DNA of 7,481 nt from CAZVCJ01 sp964625745 (lineage in GTDB: Bacteria > Chloroflexota > Anaerolineae > VGOG01): positions 1-7,481 of the forward strand of contig CAZVCJ010000192.1 of NCBI GenBank assembly GCA_964625745.1, written 5' to 3'. Made by a program: the position numbers and the translations under genes. Shown one piece after another: positions 1 through 6,241 of this stretch. How positions within the stretch are numbered: the first letter of the stretch is position 1; the number at the start of each line of letters is the position of its first letter. The notes beneath the pieces are model-generated. The model was not told the DNA's origin. It made no database searches and saw only the letters and a program-made list of their open reading frames with translations.

Positions 1-108
1 CCCAAAGTGAAATATACCTTTCATTCTGCGCAGCGATCAGTTGACAGGACAAAGATAGTCTGAAGTTCCTTATTCAGTGACCCTGGTAGCTACGTGTCTT
101 GAAACCAA

Positions 109-137
109 TTGACCCGGCTGATTTTCTATGCTATAAT
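109..137 (+). promoter_or_regulatory. Sigma-70 promoter of eno (extended -10)
   Basis: TTGACC at 109-114 (5 of 6 to the -35 consensus), a 17-base spacer, and a perfect TATAAT at 132-137 preceded by TGC at 129-131, an extended -10. Transcription should begin near 144, giving an eno leader of about 70 bases. The leader holds a direct repeat GCCTGGC (161-167 and 181-187) of unknown meaning and the AGGAGG Shine-Dalgarno at 203-208. I see no gene, operator or clear terminator in bases 1-108. Confidence 0.85.
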
Positions 138-215
138 CGGTGCTGAACTGCAAACGATGCGCCTGGCAATAGCAATCTCGGCCTGGCTCATCAAATCACA
201 CCAGGAGGCTGAACC

Positions 216-1483
<1,268 letters not shown>

Positions 1484-1583
1484 NNNNNNNNNNNNNNNNN
1501 NNNNNNNNNNNNNNNNNNNNNNNNNNNNNNNNNNNNNNNNNNNNNNNNNNNNNNNNNNNNNNNNNNNNNNNNNNNNNNNNNNN
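1484..1583. other. Assembly gap of 100 N
   Basis: Exactly 100 N, the usual placeholder for a gap of unknown length. It lies between the converging 3' ends of eno and the antitoxin gene and so hides the last codons of both, plus any terminator. Linkage of the two sides rests on scaffolding alone. Confidence 0.97.
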
Positions 1584-1845
1584 AAGTAGCGTGTTCCTGA
1601 GCCAGCCGCTCCATTACCCACATACGGATCAATGTCTGGTAGCTGATGTCTTTGCTCTGGGCGACAGCTTCCAAGTCGTCAACGAGACGGGCATCCAAGT
1701 GGAGTGAGATTTGTTTCTCGGAGGGGCGGGCATCTACGAACATCACGTCCACTGGCTCAGTATCCTCCAGATACTCGGTGGAGTCGTGGGTGGCCCAGAA
1801 CTTGGCTTCTTCCTGTTCGCTGACAAAACGGGGTAGTTTCGACAT
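1584..1845 (-). CDS. brnA: CopG-family antitoxin, BrnA-like, 3' end lost in gap
   Basis: Predicted antitoxin of a type II toxin-antitoxin pair; it should bind and neutralise the BrnT-like toxin encoded just upstream and repress their shared promoter. 87 residues are visible. Residues 1-36 are acidic and resemble the start of the CopG-antitoxin family (LPRFVSEQEEAKFW, then EYLEDTEPVDV). Residues 44-84 look like a ribbon-helix-helix: strand KQISLHLD, then two helices including YQTLIRMWVMERLAQE. Family members are mostly 85-95 residues, so few residues are likely missing. Two starts are possible. The ATG at 1857 overlaps the toxin stop as ATGA but has no Shine-Dalgarno; the ATG at 1845 has GAGGT five bases upstream and gives the family-like N-terminus MSKLPRF, so I chose it. 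Toxin-first order is the usual one for brnTA. The family call is by motif recognition only. Confidence 0.85.
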
Positions 1846-1853
1846 TTTGAACC

Positions 1854-2126
1854 TCATTTGCGTTGGTAGAAACGGCGCTCGGCCTTGTTCATGTCACGCG
1901 CGGAGATGACCTTGACTTGGCGGCCTTCCCAGACGAATACGATGAACAGGTAGCGGCCTGCTTCGGAGCGCCCGTACAGCAGGTACTTACCTGACTCGGC
2001 CCGACGCACCTTGTACGGCGGATTGAGGAAGGCCTCTTCGGCCTCTTCCGGCTCGACGCTGTGCTCTACGGTCAATTTCTCCACTACCCAGTCGAGCCAG
2101 ATAAAGTCCTCAATGCGCCGTTCCAT
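1854..2126 (-). CDS. brnT: BrnT-family toxin (DUF497)
   Basis: Predicted ribonuclease-type toxin of the BrnT/DUF497 family, whose studied member has a RelE-like fold and inhibits translation; that activity here is inferred. The protein is 90 residues, a normal length. Landmarks in order: FIWLDWVVEKLTVEHSV (8-24, the position of the family's DxxKxxxNxxKHgv-type N-terminus, with His22), EEAEEAFLN (28-36), GKYLLYGRSEAGRYLFIVFV (46-65), the signature VISARDM (73-79) and ERRFY (83-87). The canonical N-terminal D-x-x-K-x-x-N is degenerate, as in a WLDxVVEKL subgroup I recall from Chloroflexota and cyanobacteria. ATG at 2126 has GGAGAAG (2137-2131) four bases upstream. Its stop overlaps the upstream candidate start of the antitoxin (ATGA). 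It is transcribed from its own promoter at 2192-2220. Confidence 0.87.
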   Translation of the reverse strand: MERRIEDFIWLDWVVEKLTVEHSVEPEEAEEAFLNPPYKVRRAESGKYLLYGRSEAGRYLFIVFVWEGRQVKVISARDMNKAERRFYQRK

Positions 2127-2184
2127 GCATCTTCTCCATGGCGATGAATGTCAGTAGAGAGGCAACTTGGAGTCCTGCTGACAG

Positions 2185-2220
2185 TGCTTTAATGATAAAG
2201 CAAAGGGGCGGTTTTGTCAA
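2185..2220 (-). promoter_or_regulatory. brnTA promoter with embedded operator-like inverted repeat
   Basis: On the minus strand, a perfect -35 TTGACA (2220-2215), a 17-base spacer and -10 TATCAT (2197-2192), with the start of transcription expected near 2185, about 60 bases before the toxin ATG. The -10 lies inside a perfect inverted repeat, TGCTTTA, four bases, TAAAGCA (2185-2202). Ribbon-helix-helix antitoxins of this kind autoregulate by binding such repeats over the promoter, so this is the likely BrnA operator (inference). Confidence 0.8.
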
Positions 2221-2246
2221 GTCAGGGCTTCGCGAGAGCTCTTCAT
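2217..2246 (-). CDS. Possible 9-residue leader peptide ORF
   Basis: ATG at 2246 opens a frame of nine codons (MKSSREALT) ending in TGA at 2219-2217. GGAGGTG (2260-2254) lies seven bases before the ATG, a stronger Shine-Dalgarno than that of most genes here. The stop codon overlaps the -35 box of the brnTA promoter. It could be a leader peptide, the decayed start of a lost gene, or chance; no function is claimed. The rest of the 2127-2336 intergenic stretch holds only the promoters and inverted repeats listed separately. Confidence 0.2.
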   Translation of the reverse strand: MKSSREALT

Positions 2247-2278
2247 CCTCACTCACCTCCGACACGATTTGCTCTCGC
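2232..2278. repeat. 8-bp inverted repeat flanking the mini-ORF start
   Basis: GCGAGAGC (2232-2239) and its exact complement GCTCTCGC (2271-2278) are 31 bases apart. In a minus-strand transcript the pair would fold with the GGAGGTG and ATG of the 9-codon frame in the loop. The left arm also overlaps an 8-base palindrome AGAGCTCT at 2235-2242. Role unknown. Confidence 0.4.
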
Positions 2279-2279
2279 T

Positions 2280-2308
2280 ATTATCGCACATTCTGCCCCA
2301 AAAGTGAA
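2280..2308 (-). promoter_or_regulatory. Second candidate promoter upstream of brnTA
   Basis: Minus strand: -10 GATAAT (2285-2280) preceded by TGC, an extended -10 form, with TTCACT (2308-2303) 17 bases upstream, which matches the -35 consensus at 4 of 6. It would start transcription near 2273 and read through the mini-ORF at 2246-2217 into the toxin-antitoxin pair. It is weaker than the brnTA promoter proper and could be chance. Confidence 0.4.
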
Positions 2309-2336
2309 ATGCACGTCTCTCCCAGAGAGCTTGATG

Positions 2337-3803
2337 TTATAGCATAGTCTTTTCCCGCCCTGGGTCAGCTTCTCCTGTTAGCCTGGCGGCAACCACAGCC
2401 AAACCGATGCATGGCCAGAAAAAGGCCACGGCGTGGGGGAAACTGAAGAGATAATGGTCGAGGATTCCTCCTATCAGTCCTCCCACCACGGCTGTCTGTA
2501 GGCCCAACAGGATGGCCTCCAGGCGCGGATCGTGCTCCATGCCTTTCCAACTGCGCCAGGTATACCTGAAGAAGATGACCATGATGGCCAGAAAGACACC
2601 CAACCCCACCAAACCCATCTCCTCGGCGATGAGCAGGTAGAGGCTGGACACGCCCAGGTAGATGTCTATGTCGGGAGCGCCAATGAAGCCCACCCCGATC
2701 CAGGGGTAGCGGCTGATGAGGATGAAGGCGTCCTTGTACTCGCCGAGGCGCATCTTGCTGGCCAGGTCCTGAAATTGTACCCCCTCAGTGAAGTGTACGA
2801 TGTATTCTCGAGTCTGCGGTAGGAGCAGGATGAGCAGGCCCACGACGGCCAGCACGGGGAGCAGGCGGCGGTACCTGGCCAAGCCCAACAGCGCCAGAGC
2901 GCAGCCCAGGCCGAACATGGAGCTTCGCGAGAAGGTCAATACCAGGCAAAGGCCCATCACTGCTAAGATGAGCACCACCAGCGTGCGATTTAGGAGCGGC
3001 CGCCGGGCGAAAAGCTGGGGAACCGTCAGAGACCCTACCAGGATCAGCAGGCCGCCCAGGATGTTAGGATCAATGGAGGTGCCGATGGCCCGCATCGGTA
3101 GCAGTGGGTCATCCTCGATGAAGCGCAGCACCCCCGATCCGGCCGGGTAGTTGAAGATGCGCAGGGCTGAGAGGAGGCGGACGGTGAGCGCCTGGGGCAG
3201 GAAATACAGCACCACGCCGATCAAGGCTGCCCCGAAGCCGCCCAGGATGATGATCAGCACTAACTGCTCCAGCTCTTCCCTGGTTCGCACGCAGTTGATT
3301 GTCACGAAGAACAGGGCGATGCCCATGACAATCTCGGCGAAGCGGCGCACGGCGTTGGGCGTGGGGCTGGCGTGGGCCAACCCCGCCACGAAGGAGACGA
3401 AAGCCAGGAACAGGAAGATGACGATGGGCAGGGCCAGGGGGGAGGTCACGAACTCCTTCTGCTGGCCGGTAACCATCCGCGCCAGCCAGACGGCGAAGAG
3501 CACTGCCAGCACCAGGTTCAGAAAAGTGGGCGTGAAGCCGATCTTGACTGGCAGAGCGGCGAAGGGCAGCAGGCAGACGATGCCGATGAGGGCCACGAAG
3601 CCAAACTGGGTGCTGCGCAGCATCAGCAGTCCCCCGACGAGGGCCACCACCAGGGCCGCAGTGATCAGCGGGCCGGGATAGGCGATGAGCCATCCCCCGA
3701 TGGCGCCCGTCACCAGGCAAAGGACGAGCACTGCCAGGGCGACTACCCAGCGCTTTTCGGATACGAAAATGGATTGTAGACGATTATAGGCTTGGTTTTG
3801 CAT
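2337..3803 (-). CDS. O-antigen ligase/polymerase-like membrane protein (Wzy_C type)
   Basis: Predicted 488-residue membrane protein of the O-antigen ligase/Wzy polymerase superfamily, which joins lipid-linked glycans to an acceptor or to each other on the outer face of the cytoplasmic membrane. About 12 hydrophobic segments are visible (first at about 20-40, last at about 455-474). Typical Wzy_C features are VLTFSRSSMFGLG (288-300, Arg293 in the SRS motif), a non-membrane loop at about 330-384 holding RLGEYKDAF and YPWIGVGF (367-373), then SSLYLLIAEEMGLVGLGVF (386-404) and, near the end, LDHYLFSFPHAVAFFW. The His that usually precedes the N-x-YL motif after the loop is replaced by Ser386. I start at ATG 3803, with GGAGGT five bases upstream. 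The frame stays open to an ATG at 3869, but those 22 extra residues are translated repeat sequence and the start overlaps the previous gene's stop. Last gene of the putative polysaccharide operon; 61 bases separate it from the gene before. Substrate unknown. Confidence 0.85.
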   Translation of the reverse strand: MQNQAYNRLQSIFVSEKRWVVALAVLVLCLVTGAIGGWLIAYPGPLITAALVVALVGGLLMLRSTQFGFVALIGIVCLLPFAALPVKIGFTPTFLNLVLAVLFAVWLARMVTGQQKEFVTSPLALPIVIFLFLAFVSFVAGLAHASPTPNAVRRFAEIVMGIALFFVTINCVRTREELEQLVLIIILGGFGAALIGVVLYFLPQALTVRLLSALRIFNYPAGSGVLRFIEDDPLLPMRAIGTSIDPNILGGLLILVGSLTVPQLFARRPLLNRTLVVLILAVMGLCLVLTFSRSSMFGLGCALALLGLARYRRLLPVLAVVGLLILLLPQTREYIVHFTEGVQFQDLASKMRLGEYKDAFILISRYPWIGVGFIGAPDIDIYLGVSSLYLLIAEEMGLVGLGVFLAIMVIFFRYTWRSWKGMEHDPRLEAILLGLQTAVVGGLIGGILDHYLFSFPHAVAFFWPCIGLAVVAARLTGEADPGREKTML

Positions 3804-3816
3804 TGAGACCTCCGGG

Positions 3817-3884
3817 CGTAAAACGTGAAACGTGAAGACGTGATTCGTGGCCAGTCCCTTACGTTTCATGCATCACGTTTTACG
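3817..3884. repeat. CGTGAAA-type heptamer repeats as an inverted pair at a gene junction
   Basis: Heptamers CGTAAAA (3817), CGTGAAA (3824) and CGTGAAG (3831), then degenerate copies, face inverted copies at 3861-3884. The outer arms CGTAAAACGTGA (3817-3828) and TCACGTTTTACG (3873-3884) are a perfect 12-bp inverted repeat. The right part encodes the last residues and the stop of the 791-residue protein; the left arm ends three bases upstream of the ligase Shine-Dalgarno (3813-3808). A transcript could fold here and tune ligase translation (inference). Same repeat type as 5581-5622. Confidence 0.85.
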
Positions 3885-6241
3885 GCTATGTTGAGCGGGA
3901 GCAGGATTCGGGTGTCTTGTACTTCCCCATCATCCCCCAAGATGGGCAAGCGCTGCTTCGTTGCCAGCTCGTACATTCCGACCTCCAGTCGGTATGAACC
4001 CACTGGAGCGTCCTCGTTGATGGCCAGGATGTATTCGTCTTCGATTACCTCGCCGGTGTCCCAGAAGGAGGTTGGGTAATCGCCCTCCAGGGGCTGGCTG
4101 TCCATCTGCCCCCAGATGTTGCTCTCCTCGTCAATCAGATGGGTGAAGACGGTGTAGTCGGCGCCCATCTCGCCCTCAGCTCGCCAGTAGAGAGTTAGGC
4201 GGATCTCTTCGCCTGGCCGAAGCTCGGCTTTGTCCACCTTGTATCCGAGCAGGGCGACTTTGTTGCCCAGGTTGAAATCCAGTTGGTTGTCAATTGCATA
4301 CTCCCGACGTCTTCGGGGGAGCATTTTCACCTGCCCGATGACGACGCTTTGGGGTTTCAATTCCAGGCCAGTGGTGGGGTCGTAGAGACCCACGTCTACC
4401 CGGATCAGGCTGGGCGCCAGAGCGTCCTCGTTGATGGGCAGCCGATAGGCGTCGGCGATGATTTCCCCCGGCGTCCACAGGCTGGTGGGATATGATCCCC
4501 AGCCGTGGTAGGTATCCTCGTGGCCCACCAACTCGCCCCTCCGCCCTAGAAGGTGGATGAAAAGGTAGTAGTCCTTAGCGAGGGCTTCCGCCTTCATCTC
4601 GACCAGCCCTTGCCAATAGAGGGTGATGCCCAGGTCTTCACCAGGACTGACCTCTTTCCTGTCGAGTTGGCAACTCAGGAGCCGGATCTTCCCTCCTAAA
4701 TCGTGGACGACACCCGGCGGGGTCTCATCGGGCGAGATGACGGGGGGCCTGGCATACGCTGGGGCGATGTAGAGAAAGGGGCAGACGGCAGCGAAAACGA
4801 ACGTCGCCAGGCTGATCACGATCACGATGGCTTTGGCGTATCTTCCCGGCACAAGTTGGCTCAGGCCCAGTATCAGCAAGATGGATATGGCTGAGATGGC
4901 GGGGAAAAGCAGCCGCCCCTGGGTGCCTGGCGTTGTCCACGTCCAGCGAATCAGGCCCAGGAAGACGATGGCCAGCCAGAGGATTAAGACACCTAGCGAT
5001 GTTGAGAAACCAGGTTTTTCCCGTTCCGCAATGCTTCCTGGGACGTCAGATGTGCCCGCTAATGCGCGTGTGTTGGGTACAAAGGCTTCTAAAAACCTGG
5101 TTTCTGACAACCAGCATCGTCTCACAAACCAAACCGCCAGGCCCGCCAGGGCGAGTAAGCTCGCGGCGTCCAGGATGGCGTAGGCTGCGGGCGCCACCAG
5201 GATGCTGAACCAGCCGAACAGGGCCCAGAAAGACATCCGCAGTCCCCGGAACTCGCCCCACAGTTCCGACAGATTCGATGGTGGGCTGCCTCGGCCAACC
5301 ACTTCCAGCATCGTGTTCAAGCCCGTCGGGTCCCCGTAGAGAGTCCAATTCCTGACATACCACCAGCCGGCTATCACCACAACCACGGCGAGAGCGATCA
5401 TACCCCCGACCAACGGCCTCGCTGATCGGCGGCGGTAGGCTTCCACGATCAGGATGATGGCCGTCAAGATCAAGAGACCCAGGCCGCTTAGCTTGGACAG
5501 ACAGGCCAGCCCCAGGACGAAGCCCAACAATATCCAATACCCAATATCCAATATCCAGTTTCCAATATCTAATGACCAATCGTGAAACGTGAAACGTGAA
5601 ACGTGATGCGTGATGCGTGATATTAGGAGCAAAGCCAGTGAGGCGAGAAAGGTTACCAGGTTGTCGTTGTTGACGGAGCCGCTGATGAACAGGAATTGCG
5701 GGATGAAGGCATTGATGGCCGCCGCGCCGACGGCCAGGTGTTCATGGTCAGGGAAAATCTCCAGCGCGAGCCTATAGGTTACGAACACTGTGCCTGCACC
5801 CAAGAACACCGATAGCAGGCGGACCAGGTGCACTGCTAAAGTGGTGCCCCGAAAAGGGAAGCTCTCTCTCTGAGTGTGCACGATCACGTTCTTGTTGCCT
5901 GGATCCAGCGGTGTGCCGATGTTGGCCTGGGGGTTGCGCCAGAGCAAGTCCTCGGCATCGCTGGTATCGCCCCAAAAGGTGGCCAGCGCTCCCATCAGGT
6001 AATACAGCGGCGGCTGGCTGCCTTCTTGCTCCCACAGGCATGGGGCTTCAGGGTTCTGCACTGGCAAGCCTTTGCCATCAGCGAGGTGCTTGATGACGAA
6101 GTAGTGATAGATTTCATCAGGCGACTCGAAGATGGGCGTGACCAGGCTGTAGGTGATGCCCAGGACGATAAACGCGGCCAGGATGAGGGCGATGGCTGGG
6201 TGCTGGATATTGGGTATTGGAGATTGGAGATTCGTGTTCAT
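3866..6241 (-). CDS. GT-C-like multi-spanning membrane protein with two C-terminal beta-sandwich domains
   Basis: 791 residues. The membrane part (about 1-495) resembles GT39/DUF2142-type lipid-carrier-dependent glycosyltransferases: a first helix (17-36), then the loop ESPDEIYHYFVIKHL with the Asp42-Glu43 pair typical of such enzymes, EGSQPPLYYLMGAL (73-86), NAFIPQFLFISGSVNNDNL (177-195), and further helices to about 492, with YIAPAYARP after the last one. Two related extracytoplasmic beta-sandwich-like domains follow (about 513-630 and 656-787), each with a PGE motif, ITLYW or LTLYW, a Y-x-(F/V)F-x-HL motif, YPTS-x-W and a V-G-(L/M)Y motif. Function: probably sugar transfer onto surface glycans; donor and acceptor unknown. 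Its ATG overlaps the previous stop (ATGA) without a clear Shine-Dalgarno, suggesting coupled translation. Oddities: residues 4-13, 207-238, 379-413 and the last four (KRDA) are translated repeats. These fall at the ends or in probable loops and keep the frame, so the protein may still fold. Confidence 0.82.
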   Translation of the reverse strand: MNTNLQSPIPNIQHPAIALILAAFIVLGITYSLVTPIFESPDEIYHYFVIKHLADGKGLPVQNPEAPCLWEQEGSQPPLYYLMGALATFWGDTSDAEDLLWRNPQANIGTPLDPGNKNVIVHTQRESFPFRGTTLAVHLVRLLSVFLGAGTVFVTYRLALEIFPDHEHLAVGAAAINAFIPQFLFISGSVNNDNLVTFLASLALLLISRITHHVSRFTFHDWSLDIGNWILDIGYWILLGFVLGLACLSKLSGLGLLILTAIILIVEAYRRRSARPLVGGMIALAVVVVIAGWWYVRNWTLYGDPTGLNTMLEVVGRGSPPSNLSELWGEFRGLRMSFWALFGWFSILVAPAAYAILDAASLLALAGLAVWFVRRCWLSETRFLEAFVPNTRALAGTSDVPGSIAEREKPGFSTSLGVLILWLAIVFLGLIRWTWTTPGTQGRLLFPAISAISILLILGLSQLVPGRYAKAIVIVISLATFVFAAVCPFLYIAPAYARPPVISPDETPPGVVHDLGGKIRLLSCQLDRKEVSPGEDLGITLYWQGLVEMKAEALAKDYYLFIHLLGRRGELVGHEDTYHGWGSYPTSLWTPGEIIADAYRLPINEDALAPSLIRVDVGLYDPTTGLELKPQSVVIGQVKMLPRRRREYAIDNQLDFNLGNKVALLGYKVDKAELRPGEEIRLTLYWRAEGEMGADYTVFTHLIDEESNIWGQMDSQPLEGDYPTSFWDTGEVIEDEYILAINEDAPVGSYRLEVGMYELATKQRLPILGDDGEVQDTRILLPLNIAVKRDA
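5005..5105. repeat. 101-bp palindromic element with perfect 15-bp ends, inside a CDS
   Basis: AGAAACCAGGTTTTT (5005-5019) and its exact reverse complement AAAAACCTGGTTTCT (5091-5105) enclose 71 bases. The element is translated as residues 379-413 of the 791-residue protein (starting ETRFLEAF, ending EKPGFS). This hydrophilic stretch joins two membrane helices. No transposase is present; it resembles non-autonomous palindromic or MITE-like repeats seen in many copies in some genomes. No clear target duplication was identified. Confidence 0.85.
5527..5580. repeat. CCAATAT-type heptamer tandem repeat inside a CDS
   Basis: About eight units of period 7: a degenerate unit at 5527, CCAATAC (5534), CCAATAT (5541, 5548), CCAGTTT (5555), CCAATAT (5562), degenerate CTAATGA (5569) and a partial CCAAT (5576). 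It directly abuts the CGTGAAA array. Together the two span 96 bases, 32 codons, and are translated as residues 207-238 of the membrane protein (including DIGNWILDIGYWI). The AT-rich sequence stands out from its GC-rich surroundings. Confidence 0.92.
5581..5622. repeat. CGTGAAA-type heptamer tandem repeat inside a CDS
   Basis: Six exact-length units: CGTGAAA three times (5581, 5588, 5595), CGTGATG twice (5602, 5609) and CGTGATA (5616). 42 bases, read as HHVSRFTFH and flanking residues of the 791-residue protein. The same type recurs at 3817-3884. Confidence 0.93.
6205..6232. repeat. CCAATAT-type heptamer repeat at a start codon
   Basis: Four 7-base units in + sense: GGATATT, GGGTATT, GGAGATT, GGAGATT. 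The minus-strand reading is the CCAATAT type found at 5527-5580, in inverted orientation relative to it. It encodes residues 4-13 of the 791-residue protein, so the present N-terminus is largely repeat-derived. Confidence 0.88.

Noticed and set aside
41..76. Perfect TTGACA at 41-46 as a second eno promoter
   Set aside because: No -10-like hexamer at 16-18 bases; TATTCA at 71-76 is too far (24 bases).
2316..2328. Small hairpin TCTCT-CCC-AGAGA just after the ligase stop as a terminator
   Set aside because: Only a 5-bp stem and no T run on the minus strand; too weak to call.
2138..2347. 69-codon plus-strand frame over the brnTA promoter region
   Set aside because: It begins before the toxin promoter and its operator-like repeat and reads across them, has no good Shine-Dalgarno, and shows no recognisable motif.
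3109..3779. Long overlapping frames on both strands inside the O-antigen ligase gene
   Set aside because: Compositionally biased (Arg/Pro/Gln-rich) translations without family features, fully covered by a gene with clear membrane helices and Wzy_C motifs.
3804..3869. Start of the ligase at ATG 3869 (22 extra residues)
   Set aside because: The extension is translated heptamer repeat, lies upstream of a good GGAGGT site, and adds nothing family-like.
5527..5622. The tandem repeats as a CRISPR array
   Set aside because: Units are 7 bases with no spacers and the region is coding; this is simple tandem repetition.
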